Of a stretch of DNA of 64,000 nucleotides, positions 1-10,585 are shown piece after piece. Numbering within the stretch: the stretch's first letter is position 1; every line of letters starts with the position of its first letter. This DNA comes from Alitta virens (taxonomy: Eukaryota; Annelida; Polychaeta; Phyllodocida; Nereididae): positions 2,237,285 through 2,301,284 of the forward strand of contig OW028579.1 of assembly GCA_932294295.1 (NCBI GenBank). Reading direction: 5' to 3'. Made by a program: the position numbers and the translations under genes. The notes beneath the pieces were generated by a model. That model saw only the letters and a program-made list of their open reading frames with translations, searched no databases and was not told the DNA's origin.

Positions 1-114
1 TAATCTTAAATTTGCCTGTCTTTCAAATGGTAATGTTTTCGCCATCTTGTCAGCATTGTGATCATTTATTATACAATGTTGTCACAGAGAAACTTGCAAG
101 GACAAATTTAGTGA

Positions 115-455
115 ACTGTAGAGCAAAGGCTTCACTCAGTGACCGCACTGGGCTGCCAACCACTGGGTCCTCGGTTCAAATCCAGCCCACTATGGAAGGT
201 TGCTTCATCATTTGCCTCATTGCCGTGGTGGTGGGTGGGTGTGTGGATTGTGGGGCTTTATGTCCTGTATTTCTTCACCTGATGGGCTAATTAGGACAGG
301 CCGGGACCATGGCAATGAGATGAAGGATGAAACAGCCATCCAACTTAGGTTCGACTGGGCCTCGTTGCCTTGGCACCTACCTGTTCTGATCAGCTCTACC
401 GGGTGCCGTCTCACTAGCCAAGTAAGCATGGCCCTCATTGTGTCCGAGTTCGCAG
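115..455. mobile_element. Nested tRNA-derived SINEs (family A)
   Basis: A plus-strand SINE head has a tRNA-like B box (GGTTCAAATCC near 173-183) followed by the family's GGTTGCTTCATCAT body. It is interrupted by a minus-strand member of the same family (TGATGGGCTAATTAGGACAG near 280-299). The plus element seems to resume after about 359 with TTGCCTTGGCACCTACCTGT. The interrupting copy is flanked by imperfect GCCTCATTGCC and GCCTCGTTGCC, a plausible target-site duplication. The short open frames on both strands here are SINE sequence, not genes. Confidence 0.7.
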
Positions 456-1020
456 AATGAGGGTGGGTCATGCAGCAGTCCTTATATATTTTTGTGGGAT
501 TCTATGTGCACTCGGTTATACAGCATTTTACCTTATCTGAATCAATTGTATGCTCAAAAGTAATGAGTGCACACACTATTACTAAACTTGACTTGCTGTT
601 ATTAATGCAGTGAATCAGCAATTTCAACTTTTGCTTCCTGAACTTTTAAGTGTTATCACTGAATGAATTAGTCATTTCCGACATAAACCTAATTAATGAT
701 GTGGAATGGTGATAGCAGGCACTGATGTGTGTATACTGCTCAAACAATTATTATTCAACTTGTTGCAAAATACCATGACAAATGACAGGACTGCTGCCAG
801 GCAACCGTCTCACCACGTAGTAAACATTGTTACATCAATGATATTACAGAAATGTTGCCCGTAAGAAAGTTTGGCCTTGAAACTGAATTTGTCACAAAAA
901 TCTCCATAACATATGTCAGAGGAGCATTAGCTAAAACTAAACTACCCACTGAATTATGAAATAAATGTCACCATGCATTCATTTGCAAATATATCAATAA
1001 TTTTCTTGCTATATTTTCAG
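456..1020. other. Non-coding, probably intron of gene 0
   Basis: No exon was recognised. It is AT-rich and ends in a polypyrimidine tract and CAG acceptor directly before the receptor exon at 1021, so it is most simply the last intron of gene 0. No counterpart of the 53-codon penultimate exon of genes 1-4 was found; it may lie left of the window. Confidence 0.5.
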
Positions 1021-1170
1021 GTGGTGTCTCTTGGTTTGACCTACACGGTCATCCTGGGTCGTTTTGGACTGACCTTTGGTGACAAAACGTCAGTCACTGA
1101 TAGCATCATCTTTCCCCAGTCACTGATGACATCAGCAGTCAACTATACTTCAGCGAATTACACTATCTAA
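1021..1170 (+). CDS. Last exon of an upstream Gr-like 7TM receptor (gene 0, partial)
   Basis: After the acceptor TATATTTTCAG the exon reads VVSLGLTYTVILGRF and a hydrophilic tail rich in S, T and N, ending in TAA (49 codons plus stop). The first 15 residues align with the last exon of genes 1-4 (VVSLGVTYTIILIRF), including the TY(5 hydrophobic)-R-F core of TM7. The tail is unrelated to theirs. Exon phase is 0, as in genes 1-4. The rest of the gene lies left of the window. It marks the array edge: the repeated unit begins inside this exon at about 1152, so the last 19 bases of its coding sequence reappear at each unit junction. It is therefore a diverged older paralogue, not a fifth copy. Confidence is high that it is a receptor exon and moderate that the gene is intact. 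Confidence 0.8.
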   Translation: MVSLGLTYTVILGRFGLTFGDKTSVTDSIIFPQSLMTSAVNYTSANYTI

Positions 1171-1294
1171 TAAATTACATATTCTAAGCCTCAATAAGCT
1201 CAAATACATATTTATCATCCACTTGCAAATTTAATCATCCTGTGCAGCTTTTAGATAGCATTATAAATACAACCAAACTCAATATTAATCCGTA

Positions 1295-1403
1295 CCCAGA
1301 CAGCATTCCAAATCGGGCCAGCATCGTTTCTATATCGGGCGCCGTCGGTACAACATCGTTTCAACATCACGTCGATGTTGATGCGACTTGGAATGCTATC
1401 TGG
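1295..1403. mobile_element. Palindromic MITE 1 (CCAGATAGCATTCC termini)
   Basis: Termini CCCAGACAGCATTCCAAATC and GACTTGGAATGCTATCTGG are imperfect inverted repeats. The interior is built of degenerate ACATCG/CGATGT words. A short palindromic non-autonomous DNA element is the best reading. Other copies are at 13491, 26387, 39261, 14744, 27640, 40504, 59138 and 63962. Confidence 0.75.
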
Positions 1404-2651
1404 CTACGGCTATTTCACGTAATGTCCTTTGTACTTTTAGTGTCTCCAAATAAATTGTGTCCAGCTTTTCAGCTCTTCTTAAAATATGATGTGAAACTTA
1501 ACTGTCTTACACACCTTAAAATCTTTGCTCATACATGTACAGTTTAAATGTGAATATTACAATACAATTTTACGTATAAACCAGTCATATAAATTATCGA
1601 TATTATTGTGGAGGCAGAGAAAGGAAGACACCCCACCCCAGCCATAAATGAGAGGAAGATTTCAATGATTTCTCAAAGTTTCCACTCCATATTTGGCTTG
1701 CCAGGTTGAAGATTACAATCATACAAAAGGCCAATTAACATCTTCAGAAAATCTAAATTGGACTACATTTTGTTGTACAATGTTCGCTCGATTACATGGG
1801 TTACAGTTTAAAATAGACTTTTACATACTTCTAACCATCAAATATTTTGCACACATTGATAATTTAGAGTTTGTTACACTTTACACTGAGAGAATGCCAC
1901 TTTGATTCAGCATTTGTCCATAGTCATTTGGAATGCTATCTGGGACATACCTTCTTTTATGCAGCTGATATTAACAGAAAAAAACGTAGTTCTCAGCAAA
2001 GGATATTTGACCAATATTTACTCATTGTTGTAACATTGTTGCATATTACAATTTCTTAATCCATTAAAATTTGTTTAATAACCTTTTTTTTCCCAGCCCT
2101 TTCTGCGACTTATGTCTTTTATGGGGTTGAAGCCATTGAACTAGAAGAGTGGAATGGACGAAGCCTATTGGTTATCATTGTCTGTTGCATATTACAATTT
2201 CTGCGACTTATGTCTTTTATGGGGTTGAAGCTATTCTGTGGTAAAGTTATTGAACTCTGCATGTGTAGCGACACATCTATGCATGTTTTGATGCTATGGC
2301 CAATACAAAGTCTGCCGTATAAAATGGTCTAATTGTAAAATAGAATATTATAAAACAATGTCGAGGAGAGGGTTAAAATTCATTTTTATAAAGCATAAAA
2401 CCTTGTGCAATGGACTTTAAGATTTTTCAGCAATATTTATTGATGTCACTTTCCTGCCATTTTTGTAAATTTTCATTCTTGCGTCTCATTGCCGTCATTC
2501 ATAATGATTGTAAGTGCATCAACGTCCCTGATAGCACACCAAAGTGAGCCAAAATTGGTCAATGGTGTCCACCATGGGCTAAATCTGATCTTATAATATT
2601 GTCACTGGGCCTACTTTGGACCAATTTGGAGTGAAATCTAGGATGGTTTGA
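1404..2651. other. Non-coding spacer with short direct repeat
   Basis: No gene is supported. A segment TTTCTGCGACTTATGTCTTT starts at 2100 and again at 2198 (98-bp period), and TGTTGCATATTACAATTTCT at about 2037 recurs at about 2182. Half of a MITE 1 (ATTTGGAATGCTATCTGGGA) remains at 1926-1945 where unit 1 lost about 707 bp. The 98-bp repeat collapses in unit 3. Confidence 0.55.
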
Positions 2652-2948
2652 GGCAGTTAGGTGGTCTAGTGGTAAGATGCTCGCCTGCTCCTTTGAATGA
2701 CCCGGGTTCAATCCCAGGCCCGAGCAACCTTTCATGAGCATCATCCCAGCTGGCTGTCATTTGGATGAGACATTAAATTGGCGGTCCCTTGCACTCAGTG
2801 TTAATGCTGAGGCAAGTAAAAATCCCACCCATGGGGTAATGTGTAACATAGGTGGACTCCTCCTCTCTCTCACTTCATTAATCAACCCTCGATAGTGGCA
2901 AGAACTTGCATTAGACCACTGCACTTCCCATATCTATCTATCTATCTT
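2652..2948 (+). mobile_element. tRNA-derived SINE (family B), unit 1
   Basis: The head resembles tRNA-Gly: A-box region TGGTCTAGTGGTAAGATGC, TCGCCTGC, and B box GGGTTCAATCCC, ending GCCCGAGCA. A non-tRNA body follows containing GATGAGACATTAAATTGGCG and then an (ATCT)n tail. The anticodon stem does not pair well and the unrelated body follows without a gap, so this is a SINE, not a tRNA gene. Orthologous copies occupy the same place in every unit. Confidence 0.75.
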
Positions 2949-4805
2949 TGTAACCAGTAACTTAAGATATCAGTATACAGCTGTGTACTTTTAAAACATT
3001 TTTCTATTTCCTGTATGTTGTACGTTTTACATTCCTACATGTATATGAAATATTCAATCTTGAATTTTAATACTGCATTGTTTCATGATGTTTGATTGTT
3101 GAACATCCATGGGTTTACTGTTGAGTATGTGATAATTTATTGTAATGTGATCTTAAGGATAATAAATAAATTGTTTCTACTGATTGTATTATGGTTTTTG
3201 TGTTATTGTGACTAATAATTAAATGCATTTGTATAGATTTTCTTCGATGAAAGAAATTGCTTGCTTTGACAATTACTAGGTCTGAAGCTTAGCCACTGTA
3301 TGTGACCAGCTGCTACAAGCAGATGTAATGATGGGATGATAAGGTTTGGAGCTCACACCATGATACAATGTCTCCCTTCCTTTACAAAAAAGCTAAAAGA
3401 ATTCCTTATTTCGAATTATGCCACTTCATGTACAATAGCAAATTGTTATATATGTAATAAACATTGATAATCATCAGTATATAATTACTCCCTCCCCCCC
3501 CCCCAATCACATAGACTTCCAATTCATTCTCCCATCTTCATCATCACCATGTTTATTTAGTTTGCACAGACTTATATATGCATACAATTAGTATCCGATG
3601 CATTTTTATTTTACAATTTTTTTTTTTCCATCCCTTTTTTTCTCCTTAATTCCCTTTTTTCCTATACTATAACGCTTTTTTTTTTTTCGTCATTATTCTA
3701 TTACTATCATTATTATTATGAGTATTATTATTTTATTTTTTTGCTTGTATGTGCTCACGACAAGCATTTGCTTCCTGGCACATGCAGATTGATTAGTAAA
3801 TTGTATATTCTTGACCAATGTGAAAAATAAACTCAAACTCAAAAATGCACCTCCAATGTAAGGCCACATGCAATCAACATTCATCTGAAATTTGGCTCAT
3901 GGACAGTTGCTCAGGTGGGAATCACACCTAATACCTTCAACAGAGCTGGCCAGATGCCTCAACCGCTGGGCCACCCTGCTACTCATGCACAAATTGCAGC
4001 TCACGTAGTAGGCTTAGGCCAAATATCGTTCTTAGATATCCTAGAAGAGCTGGCCAGTGTGTTTGAAAACTTGTAGGCCTATGTCAATCACAAAAGCTGA
4101 CATACAGTATTCTAGATATGCCCTGGAACATTGTCCCACAGAGGTTGTGCAGTGTATGTTAATTATGCCCCATGGGGCCACAGTATGCATGTATGCAATA
4201 TATCCCTCATTTCCCTGCTGATATTGCCTAGAGTCCACACTTAGCAGCTTAGGTTGCTGGTGCACATTTCACATCGCAGGATGGACTGACTTGATTGCTG
4301 GCTATCATGAATTTAGTAGTGGCCGATAGTGGATGGCCACACTGAACATGTCTGAGGTTAAAGCGAATCACATAGGGGGCTTATATGCCTGTCTAACTTA
4401 TATTATATTAGAGAATTGTCATAAGTCTAATGCAGTCCACCAACTTAGTGAAAAATGACTGAGAATTCAGAATTTAGGGGTCAATCATATGCCACTTTTC
4501 TAGCCCTTTATGTGACTAATGCTTTTTTTAGGAAGTTGAAGCAAAATCACAATTTATCTTGCAGTGTTATTCTGTGATAAAGATAAAATGTCAAAGAAAT
4601 GGTTAAAATTCATTTTTATAAGCATAAAACCTTGCTATCATGAATCTAGTAGTGTCCTATAGTGGATGGCTGCACTGAAAATGACTGAGATGAAAGTGAG
4701 TCACATACGGGGTCTAACTTATATCATATTGTTACCAGAAGTCTGAGAGACTGCAGACAAATGTATCTAATTCTAGACTGCACAGCAATACAACTCGCAA
4801 AGACC
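2949..4805. other. Non-coding spacer with retroelement-like 3' tail
   Basis: No gene. It has poly-C (3492-3505), poly-T tracts (about 3607-3690) and ATT-rich microsatellite (3700-3735). A segment at about 3740-3845 ends GTGAAAAATAAACTCAAACTC, which looks like the 3' end of a plus-strand non-LTR retroelement or its SINE partner (polyadenylation signal followed by short tandem CTCAAA). The rest, to 4805, shows nothing recognisable. Confidence 0.4.
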
Positions 4806-5228
4806 TTTATGTATGTAGTTCTGAATAATGACCATTAGCTATTGTACTTTATGTATGTAGTTCTCAATACTGACCATTAGCTATTGTACTTTATGCATGT
4901 AGTTCTCAATAATGACCATTAGCTTTTGTACTTTATGTACGTAGTTCTCAATAATTACCATTAGCTATTGTACTTTATGCATGTAGTTCTCAATAATGAC
5001 CATTAGCTATTGTACTTTATGTACGTAGTTCTCAATAATGACCATTAGCTATTGTACTTTATGTATGTAGTTCTCAATAATGACCATTAGCTATTGTACT
5101 TTATGTATGTAGTTCTCAATAATGACCATTAGCTATTGTACTTTATGTATGTAGTTCACAATAATGACCATCAGCTATTGTACTTTATGTACGTAGTTCT
5201 CAATAATGACTATTAGCTATTGTACTTA
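4806..5228. repeat. 42-bp minisatellite, unit 1, about 10 copies
   Basis: Tandem copies of a 42-bp word that includes TACTTTATGTATGTAGTTCT and CAATAATGACCATTAGCTA. GTACTTT recurs every 42 bases (4844, 4886, 4928 and so on to 5222). Although 42 is a multiple of three, each copy contains stops, so it is not a coding repeat. The same number of copies is found in units 2 and 3. Confidence 0.95.
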
Positions 5229-5622
5229 TTTTTTGAAGAAGTTTGAAATTCAATATTAGTGAACTAAGGGCTGCATCTGCAAATTGGTAACGGTGTGTCA
5301 AAAATAAAATTAGATATGCTATGTATTTTTGTTTTTAGTATCACGAGTGACAATACATTTAATGTTCAGATGATATTATATGCTTCCACAAAGTTACTGA
5401 ATTTCATTATAAGTATCCATGGAGTATAATTTCTTTATTTGTGAATTATATATTACATCTCCGAAATTTGCAGATTTTTCATTATGATCATCTTTGTTAT
5501 ATTTACAATTCAACTTTAAATTAATGGGTTCAGCAAATCTTGCAAAGAATGAAATTCAATGATAAATTGCACAAAGGCTTTGTACCTATAAACATACAAA
5601 CATATTATTATAGAATACACAT

Positions 5623-5821
5623 GAGTGGGTGGGTGGATTAGGGCTTTATGTCCCATATTTCTGCACCTGATTGGGCTAATTAGGACAGCCAGGGACCATG
5701 GCAATGATAGAGATGATGGATGAAACAGCCATCCCACTTAGGCCCTCACTAAATATTTAACCCAGGACCCAGTGGTTGGAAGCCCAATGCCCTACCACTG
5801 ACCTAAGCACCCACCCCACAC
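5623..5821 (-). mobile_element. SINE A, minus strand, upstream of gene 1
   Basis: Read on the minus strand it begins with a degraded tRNA-like head (GGGCTTCCAACCACTGGGTC) and runs to the family end CCTAATCCACCCACCC. It is flanked by AATACACAT on both sides (5614-5622 and 5822-5830), a target-site duplication. Equivalent copies in units 2-4 show it was present before amplification. Confidence 0.8.
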
Positions 5822-6262
5822 AATACACATAGCATATCAACTTGGCCTACTTCTTTGCAACACACCTGGCCTAAGTTCAGGATTTATTCTCAGGTTGGTA
5901 AGTTGCCAATAGACTTGGGGGAGCAACAGATGCAAAAATAGACCTGTTATATGCTGCTGGTGTGTAGTTGCAGGTCATGCAGCATAGTGTGTTGACGATT
6001 AATCACAATTTGTAAACAGTGGTGTACAACTGGGAAATCAAGCTGTCGTAGAATAATTACATGCAGCTTATTATATATTAATATTTTAAAAGTTAATTAT
6101 TCTAATCAAAACTGACTCCATATAAAATGAGTTTCATTATGAAGACCACCTGTTTTAGTGAGATAATAGAGAGACTATATGTACAGTTGAGTTTTATATC
6201 ATGCAGTGCTAATCAAGACAGGTCTCTTACCAATGAGTTTGAAATGAAGTTACATTCCATAT

Positions 6263-6640
6263 ATTGAATAATGATGCTTCTATTGCTTTATTGATGGGTT
6301 GTGGGATATTTATTGTTTCTCACTAACTATCATGCTGCACATAAGAATCAATCATTTATGAATTGTTGACCTAGATCATGGCTGGTCTTTGTGTTTATTA
6401 CTGTTCACGTATTCTTATCGATTGAAAATTCATAAATGGATTGCAATTCCATTTTGAAGAGAAATTAGTTGGTACAGTGTGTACCTGACATTGAATAATG
6501 ATGCTTCTAATTTATTGATGGGTTGTGGAATATTTATTGCTTCTCACTAGCTATCATGCTACACATGAAAATTCATAAATTGATTGCAATTCCATTTTAA
6601 AGAGAAATGAGTTGGTACAGTGTGTACCTGACAGCATATA
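6263..6640. repeat. Partial tandem duplication in gene 1 upstream region
   Basis: ATTGAATAATGATGCTTCT at 6263 recurs at 6490, and GAAAATTCATAAA at about 6424 recurs at about 6568. Each is followed by matching sequence through GGTACAGTGTGTACCTGACA. The second copy is internally shortened. It lies 500-900 bp upstream of the ATG and is kept in all units. It could hold regulatory sites, but nothing specific can be claimed. Confidence 0.7.
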
Positions 6641-7154
6641 AGTTTCTATATGCTGGAGACTTCACATACCTATAGTGCATCTTATGTACATAATTTATGC
6701 TTGCTTTTGCTTGTGTCTAAAGGGAGCAATTTTCTGTCTGCAAAGAGGATCAATAATTCAAGTGCAAGGGTGGACGAGTGCTGTGGTGTAAAAGCTTAGT
6801 ATGCTGGAGAGCATCTCTAAAGTACACCACATGTTTGCATCTAACAAACGACACCAGTGGATGTTGAGGAAGTTGCCTCTGACATGTTGTGGAAGTCAAT
6901 GACACTGAGCATGCGCAGTTGCTCCATATCCAAATGCCAGTAAACAGATGGATAGACAACTAGCTGTACATAGCAGGCAGGGTGCACAGGGTTGCAAATG
7001 CTGGTGCAGTAGGCTTATTCTATGTTTGATGCTGGAACACTCACAATATATTGCATGCAAAGGCACCCATGCTCATGTCCTGGATTTGTAGTAGAGTTCT
7101 TATCTTCTCAGGATTATTTATTTTGAAGAAATCATTTCAAGAAGAAGCACTATA

Positions 7155-10100
7155 ATGAGAATGGATACAGAAAGGTCATATGATATAACAGCAATCCATA
7201 AAATGGCTAACACAGATGGAGTGCAAATATTAAGGAAGACAAAGACATTAATGAAGGACATCCTCAAGGTCAAAAGAGTAGCCTGCTTGTACTACAGTAA
7301 ATTAAAACCATGTCCATCATTTCCTGTAGATTTTATCATCTGCATCATGGTGTGGTTGCTGGTAATTGAAGAGCTTATCAGATCTATGTTCTTTACTGGT
7401 ACTGCGGGAGGATTTGCTGTTAAACTTATGAAAATAATGCTTCACGTGTACATCCTAAAAGACATCTTCACGATGGCACTTTTTCTGTTTCGCATTACCC
7501 CTCGTATAAATCAGTTCTACTGCGTCTGCGATGCGTATCATACGAAATGGATTATGCAAGTAGAAAAGAGTTTGCTAAAAGAAATGCGAAGACGGCTTAT
7601 TACAATATATTTGGTCCTATCTCCATTGCGCATTGCTTCGTGTCTCGTTCCTGCAATATACCCATCATTCTGCGAAACCTGGACTAACGTCTTCGTGCAA
7701 AAGACTCTCATCACAATGCGAACTTCCGGTGTCATATGTAGTGGGTTTAGGCTTTACTTTAGCTTCATAGACACCACTTCTTATGTTGTTATACTTGCTG
7801 TGACTCAGGTTATGACAAAGGAATTCACTGTGGGGACATCGGAACTGAACCATTTTCTCAATGACAGTGAAGCTAGAGATGGCAAATCACTAAAGGACCA
7901 CCGAAGAAGATATTTGGATCTTTGCGCAGTCGTACACAAATGTGACGAACTTATTGGTCCTTTGGTTCTATGCTTATGCACATTTGACATTGTGGTGCTA
8001 ATCTTCCACGTAATAGGTTTTATGGATGTGCAGATTCATGGCTTGTCCAGCTATTGGCTTCGGATAATCACAATTATAGCTGTGGTGGACCGAGCAATGC
8101 ACATGGGGACTCTGATCTATGCCGGGGCATCGCTTAATACCCAGGTAATGTAACAGTAATCTGCGCAATTGACAAAATGTCAGGGTGGCATAACAGATGG
8201 TGGTGGTGGATTAGGGTTTTACGTCCTGTATTTCTGTACCTGATGGGCTAATTAGGACAGGTAGGGACCATGGCAATGAGACGAAGGATGAAACAGCCAT
8301 CCAACATAGGCCCGACAGGGAATTGAACCCGGGACTCAGTGGTTGGAAGCCCAGCACGCTACCAATAAGCTAGGCCTCCACCCCAGGGTGGCATAACAGT
8401 AATTTATACAAGATGGCTTAGTTTTCTTGACGTCCTATATCACTGGACTTCAAAACGTGACGGTGATGATAGGGTAAAAGCCTGTCTGTTGCATATATAA
8501 TAGAGAATAACAGAAGATCGCCATTTATAAGTTAATTAGCCTATTTCCATGCTCATGTAATTCGTTATTCATGTATTTAGCTGATGAACAGCTACAGGGC
8601 TGGAAATTGTTTGTTAACTATATATATATGAAAAATTGAGATTTTCACAAATTTTTTAAGAAATCAAATTTTAATGTGTTAGAAAAATTCTCTATTTTTA
8701 GTATAAGAGATAAGTTTTTTCATATGTCATCCATTGGTTAGCAGCGCGTTTTGAAAATTTCAGCACCCTGATATGGCAATATCCAAGTGTAAATAGATAA
8801 AATATTGCCAAGATGTGCTCACTTTAGTCATGCCATCGTGTTACAGAGCTCTAATGAAGTGTTACCATATATGTATCCCAAACACGCAACAATGCTGTTT
8901 CCAACAGATAATTTCAAATAGCCCAATAGCATGCTGGAAGCAACAAGGTCATCCAACAGAGCTATTGTAGCTAAAGGCATATACACACACGCAAACATTG
9001 AAGAATATCACAAAACTATGTAACATTCAAACATTTACCAGAGCATTATGTGTTTATACTTCTCATGGAAAACACACATAGTACATTTGGCCATGTAGAT
9101 GTGGGTAAATTGAACATACACAATGAAAGATAGTACATGCTTTAGTCATAGAAACTAACAAAGAGCAATAGAAACAGTAAAAACAACTCATCAGTAAAAC
9201 TACACACATAGCCAATGTCAAGCCATATAAGATACAAACTAATTAATCAGAAATATATCACAAATTCTTTAGTATTTTTGCATAGCTCTTTTCTTTTCAA
9301 GCGTACATCTGAGAGTTAAATTTATCTTCAAGACATGAGACAATTTGTATTTGAATTCGGTTCGACAGAGAGTAGAAAAACACTAGCCTTACTAGGCTTA
9401 AATCACCGAATGAAGTTATTCTCATGAATGGGGTAATTTTTGAGATCAACATGATAATGCTCCACCATTTCACCTTTCATTTTTATCCACAAAAATGAAC
9501 AAATGTTTTAATATGGCTTCTGTAAAACACTCAGATTTTTTACCCACAGCTTATCGTTTCCTGGGACTTGAAAAGATATTTAACAGACATAGTTACTCTC
9601 TCTTTATTAATATAGCTTTTTCTAAACTTCATCTCATGCATCTCATTCCTCAAATCTTTTCATGTAACTAGTGGTCTCAAAATAACTTTAAATTAAGTTC
9701 TGAGACCACCTGTCATCATTATTGTTGTAAATAACTTGTATTTGTCAATGATAATAATAAAGAATATCAGAATCTCATATAACAAAATATATAAAAGTAG
9801 TAATTGAACACATAGTCTTTTATTAAGCTCTACAAGTGTATGTTTCTTATTTAATTAATTTACTGACCGTTTACCTTTTCTGCTCTCCACTGCTGAAATA
9901 TCCAATGATTTTGTTTTCTTGATCCAGGCACTGAAAGTAAAGTCTCTGCTCATATCCATGGACATCAGCAAATTTAGCCAGGAAGACTTTCAAGAAGCCT
10001 ATTTCTTCCTACAGAAAGTCAATAACGAACATGTTGGCTTGACAGCTTGGGGCTTGTTTAATATCAACAAGTCTTTCATTGTCACTGTAAGTTGATCAGT

Positions 10101-10585
10101 GGTTTTTACTTTATCGAAGATTTTTTCTTGACATTAATTATGAATTTCGTCAAAATGGTATTTTGTGCCTTCTTTAAACATGGCCAAATGTGCCACGTGC
10201 ATTTTCCATGAGAAGGATAAACGCATGGAAAACGCATGGTTTTTAGCTAATTATAATGAGGCAAAAACGCATGGAAAACGCATGTGGCACAATTGGCCAT
10301 GTAGTCTGTTTACTAGGTATCTCAAGTTATCTCAACCAAACTCGGATTACAATTTCCTTTCTCTGTGCTGAAAAAGGCAATGAGTGTCATATAGGAAAGA
10401 TTTTGTTCTTCTATCTTTCGCAGGTCGTTTCGCTCGGTGTGACCTACACTATCATTCTGATTAGATTTGTGTTGATGATGGGAGATGGAGAGGCAAGAAT
10501 GAGCACCACATTTGATCCAGCACTGAACACCTCGTTATCGACATTATCCAATGCTCTGTTCTCTACTGCTCAACCTACAGTATGA
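7155..10585 (+). CDS. Gr-like seven-transmembrane receptor, gene 1
   Basis: Spliced CDS of three exons: 7155-8144 (330 codons, donor CAG/GTAATG), 9928-10086 (53 codons, acceptor GATCCAG, donor ACT/GTAAGT) and 10424-10585 (53 codons plus TGA). Both introns are phase 0. The product is 436 residues, within the usual 350-500 of gustatory-receptor-like proteins. Hydrophobic segments lie at about 58-75, 92-113, 148-168, 192-217, 266-290, 301-325 and 384-403, with no signal peptide. TM7 carries TYTIILIRF (390-398), matching the insect Gr signature TYhhhhhQF except that Q is R. A phase-0 intron just before the TM7 exon is also characteristic of the Gr superfamily. Insect members form ligand-gated cation channels with an inside N terminus; that function here is inference. 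The first ATG of the open frame is used; extra 5' UTR exons cannot be excluded. The C-terminal tail (about 404-436) is polar and poorly conserved. Confidence 0.87.
8197..8383 (-). mobile_element. SINE A in intron 1 of gene 1, with 16-bp target-site duplication
   Basis: The minus strand begins GGGGTGGAGGCCTAGCTTAT, has tRNA-like A-box sequence ATTGGTAGCGTGCTGGGC and B box GGGTTCAATTCC, then the family body. CAGGGTGGCATAACAG occurs exactly at 8181-8196 and 8384-8399, a perfect target-site duplication. The same insertion is in the same place in genes 2-4, so it predates amplification. Confidence 0.88.
8400..9927 (+). other. Remainder of intron 1, gene 1
   Basis: AT-rich intron, no coding signal. 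9058-9103 (CTCATGGAAAACACACATAG through CATTTGGCCATGTAG) is the right half of a MITE 3 element that is complete at the same place in unit 4. GTGGTCTCA (9670) and TGAGACCAC (9701) form a short hairpin. The intron ends in a good acceptor, GATCCAG/GCACTG. Confidence 0.6.
10178..10304. mobile_element. MITE 3 (CATGGCCAAATGTGCCACGTG), internally deleted, intron 2 of gene 1
   Basis: Terminal inverted repeats ACATGGCCAAATGTGCCACG and CATGTGGCACAATTGGCCATGT, interior of CGCATGGAAAACGCATG words. Compared with the 159-bp copy in unit 4 part of the interior is lost. Short open frames that start here and run into exon 3 are artefacts. Confidence 0.8.

Noticed and set aside
200..471. Overlapping open frames of 84-86 codons on both strands
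   Set aside because: They lie wholly in nested SINE sequence.
2652..2725. tRNA-Gly gene
   Set aside because: A and B boxes are present but the anticodon and acceptor stems pair poorly and a SINE body with an (ATCT)n tail follows directly; it is the SINE head.
4806..5228. Regular short repeats resembling a CRISPR array
   Set aside because: The copies are contiguous 42-bp units with no unique spacers, and the context is eukaryotic; it is a minisatellite.
7538..7990. Minus-strand open frames within exon 1 of the receptor genes
   Set aside because: They are shadows of the 330-codon receptor exon.
10165..10423. Coding sequence running from 10165 or 10256 into the last receptor exon
   Set aside because: The upstream part is MITE 3 sequence; the strong acceptor TTTCGCAG at 10423 and the upstream 53-codon exon give a better model.
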